Positions 33,539-43,851 are shown, counted from the first letter of the stretch. The stretch is 64,000 nucleotides of DNA from Lachnospiraceae bacterium (GCA_017553505.1 JAFZLD010000009.1:84254-148253), one strand, 5' to 3'. Numbers and translations: made by a program. Notes: generated by a model not told the origin, from the sequence alone.

Positions 33539-35197
33539 ATGGTTGACTTACATGTACATTCAACTAAATCAGACGGAACATATACACCGACAGAATTAGT
33601 TGACTACGCAATTGAAAAAGGGTTATCTGCATTTGCTCTTACTGACCATGATTGTATAGATGGTCTTGATGAGACTATCAAATATGCGGAGAAACTTCGC
33701 GCTGCCGGTAAGAATGCGCCCGAGGTTATACCGGCGATTGAAGTGTCGACGGATTATGAGGGTACCGAGGTTCATATCGTCGGATTGTATATTAATCACA
33801 AGAGTGATGCGTTCCGTAAGTATCTCGTAGAATTTGCAGAGTCCCGTGAGAACAGGAATCGTACGATGTGCCGGAAGTTTACCGAAAACGGTATGCCTAT
33901 GGATTTCGATGAGTTATGTAAACTTTCTCCTAATTCGGCGGTTATTACTCGTGCGCATTTTGCGAGGTATCTGTTTGAGCATGGGTATGTTAAGAGTATG
34001 AAGGAGGCGTTCGACCGCTATATCGGTAACGGTAAGCCTTTTTATATTCCACGCGAGAAGGTTACACCCGAAAAAGCTATTGAACTGATTCTCGCTGCAG
34101 ACGGAATTCCGGTACTGGCACATCCTATGCTCTACGCTATCAGTAAGGATAGACTCGATGCACTGGTAGGTCAGTTAAAAGAAGCCGGCCTCTGCGCCAT
34201 TGAAGGAATCTACAGTACTTACACTACTGCCGATGAACGCTTTGTACGAGAGCTTGCTGATAAATATCACCTGTTATTGTCAGGTGGGAGTGATTTCCAC
34301 GGAGCCAATAAGGTTGGTATAGATTTGGGTGTGGGATACGGCAAATTATATATTCACGATTCAATCCTTGAGAATATTAAGAAGCTTCGTAAGAATGTTC
34401 TTTTTACAGATATGGATGGTACTCTCCTGCTTAAGGACAGTACAGTCAGCGCCGATATGAAGGCTGCGCTTGATAGAGCGGTCGCTTCCGGACACAGATT
34501 GGTGCTTACCAGCGGAAGACCTTTGCCCAGTATTAGAGAACGCATTATTAAATTAGGATTTAATTACCCCGATACATACATTATCGCTTTCGGCGGTGCT
34601 CTTATATATGACCTCGAAGCCGGTAAAGTGATTCATTCTTATAAGGTTCCGCAGGTGGCCATTCGTGGCATTGCGGCGCTTTGTGAGGAAGCGGGTATCT
34701 ATATTCAGGGATATACCGATGAAGAGATTATTCTTACCGCCGCTACCGAGGAGACCGATTACTACAGGCAGCGAGTCAACATGCCTTATCGCGAGGTTCC
34801 TGATCTTGCTGACTATCTGACAGACGGTTCTTCCAAGCTTCAGATAATTCATCTTACCGACCACGAGAAGCTTGAAGCTCTCCGCGCTAAGATTGTGGCT
34901 CAGTACGGCGAATATGTGGACACTTTCTTTTCCAGCCCCCGCTATCTTGAGATTCTGCCTAAGGGTGTGAGCAAGGGTGTGGCTGTGAAGTTCATGACTT
35001 CGTATCTTTCGGTTCCTGTGTCGCATACTTTTGCCGCGGGTGACGAGGATAACGATATTTCGATGCTTAAGATTGCCGGTCACGGAGTTGCCATGGCCAA
35101 TGCATCCGAGCAAGTAAAAGCCGCCGCAGATATTATCACGGTGAATGACAATAACCACGACGGTCTCATAGAAATTCTTAACAAGTATTTTAATTAA
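33539..35197 (+). CDS. PHP phosphoesterase - Cof-type HAD phosphatase fusion
   Basis: A 552-residue two-enzyme fusion. Residues 1 to about 280 are a PHP domain: DLHVHSTKSDGTYTP at the N-terminus (HxH metal ligands), LTDHDCIDG, VLAHPML and SGGSDFHGAN. This matches the TrpH/YciV group that hydrolyses nucleoside 3',5'-bisphosphates. Residues from about 283 are a HAD-IIB (Cof) phosphatase: motif I FTDMDGTLL, motif II LTSGRPL, and motif IV AAGDEDNDISML. HAD-IIB proteins act on sugar or cofactor phosphates. The ATG follows GGGAGG by about eight bases. The gene ends one base before a convergent gene. Confidence 0.92.
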   Translation: MVDLHVHSTKSDGTYTPTELVDYAIEKGLSAFALTDHDCIDGLDETIKYAEKLRAAGKNAPEVIPAIEVSTDYEGTEVHIVGLYINHKSDAFRKYLVEFAESRENRNRTMCRKFTENGMPMDFDELCKLSPNSAVITRAHFARYLFEHGYVKSMKEAFDRYIGNGKPFYIPREKVTPEKAIELILAADGIPVLAHPMLYAISKDRLDALVGQLKEAGLCAIEGIYSTYTTADERFVRELADKYHLLLSGGSDFHGANKVGIDLGVGYGKLYIHDSILENIKKLRKNVLFTDMDGTLLLKDSTVSADMKAALDRAVASGHRLVLTSGRPLPSIRERIIKLGFNYPDTYIIAFGGALIYDLEAGKVIHSYKVPQVAIRGIAALCEEAGIYIQGYTDEEIILTAATEETDYYRQRVNMPYREVPDLADYLTDGSSKLQIIHLTDHEKLEALRAKIVAQYGEYVDTFFSSPRYLEILPKGVSKGVAVKFMTSYLSVPVSHTFAAGDEDNDISMLKIAGHGVAMANASEQVKAAADIITVNDNNHDGLIEILNKYFN

Positions 35198-35198
35198 A

Positions 35199-35447
35199 TT
35201 ATGCTTCAATCACCAGGAATCTTCCGTCCCCGATGTCGAATACTTCGTCTGCGTCGAGGACGGTTTTTTTGTCATAATCGATGCCCTCTTCTTCAAAGTA
35301 GTCTATAACTTCCTGCTTGCCGTTTAACACCTGAGCGAAGCACTCCTCCAGAAACTCTGCCGCCTCTTCGTGAGTGGTGGCAACGGGCTTGGGAAAGAGC
35401 TTAAGCTGGTTGTCGATAAAGCACTGAGTTACTTTCTTGTCAAACAT
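35199..35447 (-). CDS. Small acidic hypothetical protein
   Basis: An 82-residue acidic soluble protein with a helical N-terminal part and a short strand-like end (FDIGDGRFLVIEA). No known domain, signal peptide or metal motif is visible. It is the last gene of a minus-strand group after maf, with about 29 bp between them and a purine-rich ribosome site, and it converges with the PHP-HAD gene. The function is unknown. Confidence 0.6.
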   Translation of the reverse strand: MFDKKVTQCFIDNQLKLFPKPVATTHEEAAEFLEECFAQVLNGKQEVIDYFEEEGIDYDKKTVLDADEVFDIGDGRFLVIEA

Positions 35448-35476
35448 TTGTAATCCCCCTTTGATTAAATCCTGAT

Positions 35477-36088
35477 TTACGCGCGGCCCAAAGCTTCCTT
35501 GCAGCCGAGCTTTTTAATCTCGTGATAGAGTCTTGCGATGGGAAGTCCCACAACGTTGGCGTATTCGCCGTTGATTCCCTTGATGTATTTGCCAAAGAAA
35601 CCCTGGATGGCATAAGCGCCAGCCTTGTCCATGGGCTCACCTGTTGCTATGTAAGCCTCGATTTCCTCGTCTGTTAAATCGTATACGGATACTTCAGTCT
35701 TCTCGAAGAAGCGAACCTGTTTCTTTTGCCCTTGGTTAACATAAGTCAGTGTAACGCCTGTTATTACGTCGTGGACATCGCCGGAAAGTTCCTTAATCAT
35801 GCGGAAGGCGTCAGCCTTGTCCTTGGGCTTGCCGAGGCGCTCATCCTTGAAGAATACGAGGGTGTCGGCGGAGATGATAAGAGTCTCGCCGGTCTTGTCG
35901 ATGCGGCCTTCGCGCTCCAGTCTTTCGTATACGTCCTCGCCCTTGCGCTGTGAAAGCTCCATAACGATTTCCGCGGGAACGGTCTTGGTAGGTGTCTCGT
36001 CGGCATCCGAAGTGATAACTTCGAAGGCGATTCCTGCCTGAGTCAAAAGTTCTTTTCTACGGGGCGAACCCGATGCTAATATTACCAT
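35477..36088 (-). CDS. maf: Maf-family nucleotide pyrophosphatase
   Basis: A 203-residue Maf protein, a house-cleaning nucleoside triphosphate pyrophosphatase that removes dTTP/UTP analogues or modified nucleotides. The start carries the signature ILASGSPRRKELLTQAG, and SADTLVFF and KDKADAFRMIKELSGDVHDV follow as expected. AYAIQGFFGKYIKGINGEYANVVGLP is the C-terminal signature. It follows the DUF815 ATPase gene by 14 bp. Confidence 0.93.
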   Translation of the reverse strand: MVILASGSPRRKELLTQAGIAFEVITSDADETPTKTVPAEIVMELSQRKGEDVYERLEREGRIDKTGETLIISADTLVFFKDERLGKPKDKADAFRMIKELSGDVHDVITGVTLTYVNQGQKKQVRFFEKTEVSVYDLTDEEIEAYIATGEPMDKAGAYAIQGFFGKYIKGINGEYANVVGLPIARLYHEIKKLGCKEALGRA

Positions 36089-36102
36089 TTCTAAACCTCT
36101 CT

Positions 36103-37392
36103 TTATCTGTTACCCAGTAAGTACTGGATGAATTGCTGTGCACATCTGCCGGAGGGACCGCCATGGGTAATCTCCCACTGATTGGCCTTAAGGAGTAACT
36201 CGTCCTCGGGCATCATAATCTCGTTACGCTTCGCAAGCTCCGTCACGATATGATTGAATTCCTTGTGGCTCGGTGACTCAAAGAAAATCGTCACGCCGAA
36301 ACGATTGTAAAGCGATAACTTCTCCTGCATGGTATCTCTGAAGTGTACCTCATCGTCCGCATTGCCGCGCTCCGAGAATTTCTCATTAATTAAGTGGCGG
36401 CGGTTCGATGTTGCATAGATTAACACATTCTTCGGTTTCTTTTCAAGGCCGCCCTCGATGACAGCCTTAAGATACTTGTACTCTATCTCGAAATCTTCGA
36501 AACTCAAATCGTCCATATAAAGAATGAACTTGTAATTTCTGTTCTTAATCTGCGCAATTACGTCGTTAAGATCCGAGAACTGGTGCTTATAAATCTCTAT
36601 GATGCGAAGGCCTTCCTCGTAGTACATGTTGGCAATCGCTTTAATGCTCGAGCTCTTACCGGTGCCGGCATCACCAAAAAGAAGGCAATTGTTGCAGGGC
36701 TTACCCTTCACAAAAGCAGAAGTATTGTCGGTAAGCTTCTTCTTGGCGCTTTCGTAACCTACCAGGTCGTCAAGCTTCACATGCGCGATATTGGTAATCG
36801 GCACAATCTCAGCGCCGTTGTCCGTATGCTGAACTCTGAAAGCCTTGTGCAGACCGAACTTGCCTACACCGTAGTCGCGGTAGAACTCGGTAAGCACACG
36901 CTTCATCTCAATAGGCGTCGCAGCTTTATTGAATCTGTCGGCGAGCTCAACAATTCTCTTGCAGATACGGGTATTGTAAACCTTACTCTCGCGCGTCGAG
37001 CAACTATAATTGAGTGCCAGTTCGAAATCATGTATTCCGAGCGCATTCACCATGTCGGAGAAATCATAGTCATAGAGTTCCTTGAGGATTACGATGTCGT
37101 GAAGCACCGCTTCATTAATGGTACCCTCAATCTCGCCTACCACCTCACAAGCCATGGAGTAGCTGTTCTCATTGTTAACAAGAAGGTTAGACAGATAGCA
37201 GTGCCAGAGATTGCCATAGAAGCCGTACTGTCCCGCAAGCTCAAGCAATTTATGGAAGCACTCATAAAATAACGTCTGTAATTCAAGTGTATCACGGTCA
37301 TTCTTTTTGTAATTCTCGATTAAATAAACCATGTCCTTAAGCAGAGCGCCGTCTTCGAAGTCTCTGTATACTATCAGTTCCTGTTCTCTCAT
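36103..37392 (-). CDS. DUF815-family AAA ATPase
   Basis: A 429-residue ATPase. A helical N-terminal region of about 220 residues is followed by an AAA domain with Walker A FGDAGTGKSSS and Walker B FILYMDDLSFE. A sensor-like segment (VLIYATSNRRHL) and NADDEVHFRDTMQEKLSLYNRFG match the DUF815/COG2607 family. The family is widespread in Clostridia and its target is unknown. It is the first gene of the group with maf and the small acidic protein. Confidence 0.88.
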   Translation of the reverse strand: MREQELIVYRDFEDGALLKDMVYLIENYKKNDRDTLELQTLFYECFHKLLELAGQYGFYGNLWHCYLSNLLVNNENSYSMACEVVGEIEGTINEAVLHDIVILKELYDYDFSDMVNALGIHDFELALNYSCSTRESKVYNTRICKRIVELADRFNKAATPIEMKRVLTEFYRDYGVGKFGLHKAFRVQHTDNGAEIVPITNIAHVKLDDLVGYESAKKKLTDNTSAFVKGKPCNNCLLFGDAGTGKSSSIKAIANMYYEEGLRIIEIYKHQFSDLNDVIAQIKNRNYKFILYMDDLSFEDFEIEYKYLKAVIEGGLEKKPKNVLIYATSNRRHLINEKFSERGNADDEVHFRDTMQEKLSLYNRFGVTIFFESPSHKEFNHIVTELAKRNEIMMPEDELLLKANQWEITHGGPSGRCAQQFIQYLLGNR

Positions 37393-37509
37393 GGAAATCT
37401 CCTTTTTTGCAAAAGAACTTCTTTCGCAGATATCTAATTCTACATCTTTTAAAACTTGATAGCAAGCGCCACTAAGGGGTATAATCTAATTAAGAAAGGG
37501 GGTATAGTT

Positions 37510-38553
37510 ATGTCGAGTCTTTCCAAGAAAATAATCGCAATAGCCGGCGCACTTCTGCTGATTGCTTTTACCGTATTCTACATAATTCGTACTACCCACA
37601 AAGTCGACATTCCTCCGGGAACCGTGGGTGCCACTGCAGGTAACCTCTATAACGACGGATTGTTCTGTGAGGAAGGCGGCAAGGTTTATTTTGCCAATTC
37701 TTACGACGATGGATGTCTGTACGTTATGAACCCCGACCATACCGAGATGAAAAAGCTCTACAATCTCGAGTCTAAGTTCATAAATGTGGGCGGAAATTTC
37801 GTGTTCTTTTACGGTAAAGTCATTTCACAGAGTCAGGGCCTCGGTTCCGTAGTGTCCAAGCCCGGTATGTACATGATTAACAAGAACGGCAAGAACCTTC
37901 TGGCGCTTACCAAGGACAAGTCCCAGTGTATGCTCCTCGTGGACGACTACATTTATTATCAGCACTACACGCAGAAGGGCGGCGCGGACTTCGAGCGCAT
38001 CAACCTTCACAAGCGCGAAAGTGAGCCGTGTCTTGATTATTTCATCACCCCGGCCAGCTACTATAACAGCAATATCTACTTTAACGGTCAGTACGATGAC
38101 CACCATTTATACACCTACAATGTAGCTACCGGCGAGGTCACCGATGTCTGGGGCGGCGATATTTGGAACCCCATCTGCACCGGCGATTACGTCTACTACA
38201 TGGATGTCCGGCATAACTACAGGCTCTGCCGCTACTCGATGTCCTCCAATACCATCGAGATTCTTACTAAGGACCGCATCGATTTCTTCAACGTATACGG
38301 CAACATTATCTACTACCAGAAGTCATCGACCACCGACCCCGGCCTTCACCGCATGAACATCGACGGCAGCAACAACGAACTCATCGCCGAGGGCGTATAT
38401 AACAGCATCAACATCACTTCTTTGTACACGTACTTTAAGGAATTCGGCAACGACGTGACCACTTACTACACTCCCACCGTCGGCCTCGTAGATGTTAGGG
38501 AATTCACCGCTGCCAGAGACGCAGCTATCGAGAACATTAAGAAGAATAAGTAA
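37510..38553 (+). CDS. DUF5050-type beta-propeller protein with N-terminal membrane anchor
   Basis: A 347-residue protein. An N-terminal hydrophobic segment (about 5-25) anchors it or acts as a signal peptide. The remainder consists of repeated units with Tyr-rich strands such as GDYVYYMDVRHNYRLCRYS and GNIIYYQKS, the pattern of DUF5050 propellers. The start at 37510 is chosen for the GAAAGGGGG site just upstream. Such proteins are probably surface-exposed binding proteins, but the ligand is not known. It has its own terminator shared with the convergent fol operon. Confidence 0.78.
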   Translation: MSSLSKKIIAIAGALLLIAFTVFYIIRTTHKVDIPPGTVGATAGNLYNDGLFCEEGGKVYFANSYDDGCLYVMNPDHTEMKKLYNLESKFINVGGNFVFFYGKVISQSQGLGSVVSKPGMYMINKNGKNLLALTKDKSQCMLLVDDYIYYQHYTQKGGADFERINLHKRESEPCLDYFITPASYYNSNIYFNGQYDDHHLYTYNVATGEVTDVWGGDIWNPICTGDYVYYMDVRHNYRLCRYSMSSNTIEILTKDRIDFFNVYGNIIYYQKSSTTDPGLHRMNIDGSNNELIAEGVYNSINITSLYTYFKEFGNDVTTYYTPTVGLVDVREFTAARDAAIENIKKNK

Positions 38554-38561
38554 CATACGTA

Positions 38562-38595
38562 AAAAGAAGCCGCTCCGCAAGAAGCGACTTCTTTT
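38562..38595. terminator. Bidirectional terminator between DUF5050 gene and folBK
   Basis: AAAAGAAG-c-CGCT and AGCG-a-CTTCTTTT form the stem, with A and T runs on both sides, so it can serve both convergent transcripts. Confidence 0.75.
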
Positions 38596-38606
38596 GTATT
38601 GCAATT

Positions 38607-39434
38607 TTATTTCTGAAGTTTCGCAAGCATTTCGCCTGCTCTTAAGCCCATTATCGGATGTCTTACGTACGGATCTACCTCAGCCAGAGGCTTAAGCACG
38701 AACTCGCGGTTAGCCATGTCGACGTGCGGTATCGTGAGTCTCTCTGTATCTATCACAAGATCGTCGTAATAAATAATATCGAGATCGATGGTACGCGGTC
38801 CCCAGTGAATTACGCGCTCGCGACCGAGTCTATGCTCTATCTCGTTAAGCTTCTTAAGAAGGTCATCCGGCGGAAGAAGCGTCGAAATCTTCCAAAGTCC
38901 GTTGATGAAATCGGGCTGGTCGGTTACGCCATAAGGCTTAGTCTCGATAAGCGCCGATTCAGCCAGCAGTTCATTGCCCTCTACCTTGAGGAGCATCTCC
39001 TGCGCCGTCTTGATGGTGTCTTCGCTCTCTCCGAGATTGGAGCCTACAGCTATGTAAGCCGTGTGGCGAGCCCGAGTTATGTAAACCGACACATTCTCAA
39101 AGTCAAGCGGAATAGGCGCATGAGGCTTGAACACTTCAACGTCCACACGGTCCAGTAACGAATACTTAAGTAACAGTGCGGCGGCCACTTCCTCGGCAGC
39201 GGTCTCTATAAGATTGTAGGCATACTTGGTAAATACTTCGTGGGCAAGCTCGCACGCTTCGGAATAATTGACAGTCTTCTCCAGATTGTCGGTTATCCCT
39301 GCCGGCGTAAGATTAAGGTGAAGCGTGATATCAAGAGTGAACTCCTGACCCTTCGTACGCTCCTCCTCAAGGCAGCCGTGGTAAGCATATACCTTAAGCC
39401 CTTTTATATTGATTCTGTCGCCATAATCAAGCAT
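38607..39434 (-). CDS. folBK: FolB-FolK fusion (dihydroneopterin aldolase / HPPK)
   Basis: A 275-residue bifunctional folate enzyme. Residues 1 to about 120 are dihydroneopterin aldolase (INIKGLKVYAYHGCLEEERT). From about 125 a 6-hydroxymethyl-7,8-dihydropterin pyrophosphokinase begins (AYIAVGSNLGESEDTIKTA), with HWGPRTIDLDIIYYDD as the signature. It makes 6-hydroxymethyl-dihydropterin and pyrophosphorylates it for FolP. The start overlaps the folP stop by 8 bp and it is the last gene of the folC-folE-folP-folBK operon. Confidence 0.95.
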   Translation of the reverse strand: MLDYGDRINIKGLKVYAYHGCLEEERTKGQEFTLDITLHLNLTPAGITDNLEKTVNYSEACELAHEVFTKYAYNLIETAAEEVAAALLLKYSLLDRVDVEVFKPHAPIPLDFENVSVYITRARHTAYIAVGSNLGESEDTIKTAQEMLLKVEGNELLAESALIETKPYGVTDQPDFINGLWKISTLLPPDDLLKKLNEIEHRLGRERVIHWGPRTIDLDIIYYDDLVIDTERLTIPHVDMANREFVLKPLAEVDPYVRHPIMGLRAGEMLAKLQK

Positions 39435-40233
39435 TCTTTATAGCCTCCATCATGGTGATAAAGCGTTTGTTTTCTTTGACATCGTGCACGCGGACAAAAG
39501 AAGCCTTATTAAGCACTCCCAGCGCCGTCGTCGCAAGCGTACCTTCCAGACGCTCATCCGTAGGAAGATCGAGTGTCTTACCGATTACGCTCTTGCGGCT
39601 GGTACCGAGAAGCCACGGGCATCCGTAACCGTTCATGACTTCCAGATGATTAAGCACATAAAGATTGTCCTCATAAGTCTTGGCAAATCCGATGCCTGGA
39701 TCGAGAATAATCTTATCCTTGCCGATACCCGCTTCGATTGCGGCGTTATAAATCGCCTGCAGATCAGTCACGAATTCTTCTTTGAAATTCTTGTAATTGT
39801 ACTCAGCCCTGTTGTGAGTAAGGCAGCATACGCACTCGGCATCCGCGATAACCTTAAGCATTGCAGGCCAGTCGCAGATATTCTTAACATCATTGACGAT
39901 GTCCGCTCCCGCTCTCAATGCCGCAGCCGCAGTCTCCGGCTTGTATGTGTCTATAGATACAGGGATGTTAAATTCTGATTTAATTCTCTCAATTATCGGT
40001 GTGGTTCGCTCAATTTCCTCGGGCGCCGTAACCTCGATAAATCCGGGTCTTGTGGACTCTCCGCCCACATCGATAATGTCCGCGCCTTCATTAATCATCT
40101 TCTCCGCATGCTTAAGCGCCGCATCCAGAGTATTGTGCATGCCCCCGTCGGAAAAAGAATCCGGCGTGACATTCAAAATCCCCATAATATATGTGTGATT
40201 ACTTAAATCAAACTTCTTGTTCCCAATAATCAT
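39427..40233 (-). CDS. folP: Dihydropteroate synthase
   Basis: A 268-residue TIM-barrel enzyme that joins p-aminobenzoate to the pterin pyrophosphate. The two family signatures are YIMGILNVTPDSFSDGG and IIDVGGESTRPG. The second half has ILDPGIGFAKT and LLGTSRKSVIG as expected. Length and motifs are normal. The folE gene ends 8 bp upstream and folBK overlaps its 3' end. Confidence 0.96.
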   Translation of the reverse strand: MIIGNKKFDLSNHTYIMGILNVTPDSFSDGGMHNTLDAALKHAEKMINEGADIIDVGGESTRPGFIEVTAPEEIERTTPIIERIKSEFNIPVSIDTYKPETAAAALRAGADIVNDVKNICDWPAMLKVIADAECVCCLTHNRAEYNYKNFKEEFVTDLQAIYNAAIEAGIGKDKIILDPGIGFAKTYEDNLYVLNHLEVMNGYGCPWLLGTSRKSVIGKTLDLPTDERLEGTLATTALGVLNKASFVRVHDVKENKRFITMMEAIKNA

Positions 40234-40241
40234 CGTACCGA

Positions 40242-40799
40242 TCAGTCCTTAATCATATCGAAGAATTGTCTTCTTAAATTCTCGCTGTCCTTAAACTCGC
40301 CGCGAGTTGCGATTGTCTGAGTCTTGCTTCCGGGCTTCTTGATGCCGCGCATAGTCATACACATATGCTCAGCCTCGGCCAGTACCATAACTCCCTTCGG
40401 ATGCAGATTATCCATAAGCGCATCCGCAATCTGAGCAGTCATCTGCTCCTGAATCTGAGGACGCTTCGCATAAACTTCCACCAATCGTGCAAGCTTGCTT
40501 AAGCCCACAACCTCGCCGTCAGGAATATACGCTATATGAATCTTCCCGTAAAAAGGAAGAAGGTGATGCTCGCAGGTGGAATAAAAAGTAATATCCTTCT
40601 CAAGCACTATCTCACTGCCCGTCACCTTAAAACGCTTCTTAAGAATCTCCGCGGGATCCATATCGTATCCGCCGTAGATTTCCTCATACATCGCAGCTAT
40701 ACGCTTGGGGGTCTCCGCAAGTCCCTCGCGGGTCACATCCTCGCCGATTCCCTCGAGCAATAATTCAATTGCCTTTTCAACTTTACTCTTGTCTATCAT
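40242..40799 (-). CDS. folE: GTP cyclohydrolase I
   Basis: A 185-residue type I GTP cyclohydrolase, the first step of pterin synthesis. The zinc ligands and core are seen in [13 protein letters not shown] and [13 protein letters not shown] (Cys and His). [17 protein letters not shown] is the family signature. The ATG at 40799 overlaps the folC stop by 4 nt (ATGA), which decides the start. The operon supplies the whole pterin branch except the pABA genes and DHFR. Confidence 0.96.
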   Translation of the reverse strand: MIDKSKVEKAIELLLEGIGEDVTREGLAETPKRIAAMYEEIYGGYDMDPAEILKKRFKVTGSEIVLEKDITFYSTCEHHLLPFYGKIHIAYIPDGEVVGLSKLARLVEVYAKRPQIQEQMTAQIADALMDNLHPKGVMVLAEAEHMCMTMRGIKKPGSKTQTIATRGEFKDSENLRRQFFDMIKD

Positions 40800-42085
40800 C
40801 GCTTCGCTCCGTGACAATCTATTTTAAATGATTTTCTGTTATCAACCGTTTCCTTGATACGCTTAAGATGTGACAGCGACCCGAATGCCAGAATCACCGT
40901 GTCCTTGTCCTGCGACGCCATCATGAAAGCCATCTCGACGGCTTCCTCAATCGAGTCTACGCTTGTAACCATCGGGTTAAACTCCCTCACAACGTCCGCA
41001 AGTTCATACGCCGAAAGTGTCCTCGCCGCATTGGGTGTCGCAACCGTGAATACGCACTCCGCCAGGTCGACGGTGTTCCTAATCACGCTCGTAACATCTT
41101 TATCACGTAACATTCCCATTATATAAATAATTTTCTTCTTTGTAAAATAAGTTTTAATACATTCCCTAAGCGCAATCGACGCCGGTTCATTGTGCGCTCC
41201 GTCGATATAGAAAAGCGGCTTGTCGCATATCTTCTCGAACCTTCCCGACTCTCTTGCTTCCGTGAGCCCCTTACTTACAGCCTTCTCAGCCAAAGAAACC
41301 GCCCCGGCCACCTCCACCGCAACACAAGCATTCACAACCTGGAACTGCCCGCGAAGGTTTATCTCAAGCCCCGAAAACTTCTTATAAGCGAAGCTTGTTT
41401 TGTTTAAGCCTAATTTAACTTTGCTCACAGCATTACTGTCTGCCGCAACACACTCAGCCCCAACTTCCGCCGCTTTAGCCCTGATAACCTCCATAGCTTC
41501 AGGCACTTGCGGTGCCGTCACCACTACACAACCGGGCTTAATAACACCTGCTTTCTGCTTGGCTATCTCAGCTACAGTCTCTCCAAGGTAATCTCTGTGG
41601 TCCATGCCGATAGGAGTTATCACCGCCGCCACTGTATCGGTCACAACATTGGTGGCATCCATAAGTCCTCCCATACCTGCTTCAATAACCGCTATATCGC
41701 AGCCCCGCTCCTTGAAGTACGCAAAAGCCATAGCCGTCTCAACTTCGAACCTCGTGCACCCAAAGGTATTGGCCTCGCACACCGTCGCGACTAACCTAGC
41801 GTAATCAGCCTTGGAAATCGCACGACCGTTTATCTTAATAATCTCACGATCATCAAATACCGCCGGTGACGAATAAAGTCCGCAACGCTTTCCCGAAGCC
41901 TTAAGCATCTCGGAAATAAACAGCGCCGTCGAACCCTTGCCGTTGGTACCCACTACATGCACCACCTTGAGCCCCGATTCGGGATTACCCAATGCTGCAA
42001 GCAGCTTCTTAATCCCTTCAAGCCCGGGATGGATACCTCTTTTATTCAGTTGAGTAAGTGCTTCAAGCGCCTCGTCAAACTTCAT
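40796..42085 (-). CDS. folC: Folylpolyglutamate synthase / dihydrofolate synthase
   Basis: A 429-residue Mur-ligase-fold enzyme that adds glutamate to dihydropteroate and folates. The P-loop is [14 protein letters not shown], and [14 protein letters not shown] and [13 protein letters not shown] are the family signatures. The start at 42085 is chosen because GAAGGAG lies about eight bases upstream; the longer frame adds a hydrophobic tail not found in the family. It is the first gene of the folate operon. Confidence 0.95.
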   Translation of the reverse strand: MKFDEALEALTQLNKRGIHPGLEGIKKLLAALGNPESGLKVVHVVGTNGKGSTALFISEMLKASGKRCGLYSSPAVFDDREIIKINGRAISKADYARLVATVCEANTFGCTRFEVETAMAFAYFKERGCDIAVIEAGMGGLMDATNVVTDTVAAVITPIGMDHRDYLGETVAEIAKQKAGVIKPGCVVVTAPQVPEAMEVIRAKAAEVGAECVAADSNAVSKVKLGLNKTSFAYKKFSGLEINLRGQFQVVNACVAVEVAGAVSLAEKAVSKGLTEARESGRFEKICDKPLFYIDGAHNEPASIALRECIKTYFTKKKIIYIMGMLRDKDVTSVIRNTVDLAECVFTVATPNAARTLSAYELADVVREFNPMVTSVDSIEEAVEMAFMMASQDKDTVILAFGSLSHLKRIKETVDNRKSFKIDCHGAKR

Positions 42086-42209
42086 AGAAACTCCTTCTTT
42101 TGCGTACACTAATATAACAACAAACAACCACTCAAAATGCAAGTAAAATTTACACAAAATCCGCGAAAATTCACACTATAAACTTATCAAATAATCGTCC
42201 AATTTTAAG

Positions 42210-42238
42210 TTGAACAAAGCCCTTTTTTGTGATATCAT
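42210..42238 (+). promoter_or_regulatory. Nitroreductase promoter
   Basis: TTGAAC (42210-42215) and TATCAT (42233-42238) are 17 bp apart, 43 bp before the start codon. A GGCTTAAGCC palindrome follows near +10. Confidence 0.7.
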
Positions 42239-42280
42239 TTCTAAAAATAGGGCTTAAGCCTGTACACAAGGAGGGGCTAC

Positions 42281-42823
42281 ATGGACGCTTTAGAATGCAT
42301 TAAAGGCAGACGTTCTGTCAGAGAGTTTAAAGATACACCCGTTTCCAAGGAAGTTTTGGAATCAGTAATTGATACAGCCCGCTTCGCTCCCAGCTGGAAG
42401 AACACTCAGATTTCCAGATATGTGGCGCTTACCGGAGACAGTAAGAAGGCTCTTGCCGACACCGCTTTTGGAGCGTGGATCGGTAATGCCAACATCGTTA
42501 ACAACGCTCCCATGGTAATTGTTCAGACTTTTGTTAAAAATCGTTCCGGTTTCGAGCGTGACGGTTCTTTTTCCACTTCCAAGGAAGACCGTTGGCAGAA
42601 TTACGATTGCGGTATCGCAGCCGAAGCTTTCTGCCTCGCAGCTTATGAGAAGGGTCTTGGTTCCGTAATCATGGGCATCTTCGATGAAGACAAGGTTGCC
42701 AAGGTTCTTAACCTATCCGACGATCAGGGCGTAGCAGCCATTATCGCCATCGGTTATCCCGTTGCCGACGCTACCGCACCTAAGAGAAAAGAAGTAGCGG
42801 ATTTACTTACATATCTTAATTAA
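42281..42823 (+). CDS. Nitroreductase-family flavoprotein
   Basis: A 180-residue FMN-dependent oxidoreductase. The N-terminal [19 protein letters not shown] and [11 protein letters not shown] match the FMN-binding start of the family, and [13 protein letters not shown] and AIGYPV the C-terminal part. Such enzymes reduce nitro compounds, quinones or flavins with NAD(P)H; the natural substrate is unknown. It is a single-gene unit with a promoter, an AAGGAGG site and its own terminator. Confidence 0.9.
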   Translation: MDALECIKGRRSVREFKDTPVSKEVLESVIDTARFAPSWKNTQISRYVALTGDSKKALADTAFGAWIGNANIVNNAPMVIVQTFVKNRSGFERDGSFSTSKEDRWQNYDCGIAAEAFCLAAYEKGLGSVIMGIFDEDKVAKVLNLSDDQGVAAIIAIGYPVADATAPKRKEVADLLTYLN

Positions 42824-42828
42824 AAATA

Positions 42829-42854
42829 AGAGAAGGCTCAGCCTTCTCTTTTTA
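42829..42854 (+). terminator. Nitroreductase gene terminator
   Basis: AGAGAAGGC-tca-GCCTTCTCT is a perfect 9-bp stem followed by TTTTTA, directly after the stop. Confidence 0.85.
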
Positions 42855-42924
42855 TAGGCCCGGCCGCCCTAAAAGCCCTCTTTCATTAACGAAATACAGA
42901 GATATTCCAATAAGGAGAAGATTT

Positions 42925-43851
42925 ATGAGACATTTGATGAGTCCTTTGGACTTCAGTGTTAAGGAGCTTGACACGCTCTTTAACCTCGCAAGCGACATTG
43001 AGAAGCACCCGGACAAGTACGCCCACGTATGTGACGGCAAGAAGCTTGCCACCTGCTTCTACGAGCCCAGCACACGCACCAGGCTCAGCTTTGAAGCCGC
43101 CATGCTTAATTTAGGCGGCAGCGTATTAGGCTTTTCCGAAGCCTCCAGCTCTTCCGCCGCCAAGGGCGAGAGCGTTTCCGACACCATCCGCGTTATCTCC
43201 TGTTACGCAGATATCTGTGCCATCCGCCATCCCAAGGAAGGTGCTCCCATGGTAGCAGCCTCCAAGTCTTTAATCCCAGTCATCAACGCAGGCGACGGCG
43301 GTCACCAGCACCCCACCCAGACTTTAACCGACCTTCTTACCATCCGCTCGCTCCACGGTAACTTAAACGGCTTTACCATCGGCCTCTGCGGTGACCTTAA
43401 GTTCGGTCGTACCGTGCACTCTCTCATCAGAGCGCTCCTTCGATACAACAACATTCACTTCGTATTCATCTCCCCCGAGGAACTTCGCATCCCCGACTAC
43501 ATCATCGACGAATTAAACGAGCAGAACGCCACCTACGAAGAAGTCATCAAGTTAGACGACGTAATCGGCAAGCTCGACATCCTCTACATGACCAGAGTTC
43601 AGCGCGAACGCTTCTTTAACGAAGAAGACTACGTGAGACTCAAAGATTTCTACATCTTAACCAAAGAAAAAATGGACATGGCCAAGAAATCCTGCATCGT
43701 CCTCCACCCTCTTCCGAGAGTCAACGAAATCTCCGTCGAGGTAGACGACGACCCCAGAGCCTGCTACTTCAAACAAGCCCGGTACGGCGTATACGTGCGC
43801 ATGGCTCTCATCATGACATTGTTAGGACTGGAGGGTAAAAAGAATGCTTAA
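42925..43851 (+). CDS. pyrB: Aspartate carbamoyltransferase catalytic subunit
   Basis: A 308-residue ATCase catalytic chain that joins carbamoyl phosphate and aspartate in pyrimidine synthesis. The carbamoyl-phosphate motif is [12 protein letters not shown], with HPTQTLTDL and [11 protein letters not shown] also present. It overlaps the regulatory gene by 8 bp. No PyrR attenuator or anti-terminator was seen in the 70-bp leader, so control may act by UTP-dependent feedback through PyrI. Confidence 0.97.
   Translation: MRHLMSPLDFSVKELDTLFNLASDIEKHPDKYAHVCDGKKLATCFYEPSTRTRLSFEAAMLNLGGSVLGFSEASSSSAAKGESVSDTIRVISCYADICAIRHPKEGAPMVAASKSLIPVINAGDGGHQHPTQTLTDLLTIRSLHGNLNGFTIGLCGDLKFGRTVHSLIRALLRYNNIHFVFISPEELRIPDYIIDELNEQNATYEEVIKLDDVIGKLDILYMTRVQRERFFNEEDYVRLKDFYILTKEKMDMAKKSCIVLHPLPRVNEISVEVDDDPRACYFKQARYGVYVRMALIMTLLGLEGKKNA

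Noticed and set aside
42855-42924. PyrR-type attenuator upstream of pyrB
   Set aside because: The leader is too short and shows no anti-terminator/terminator pair.
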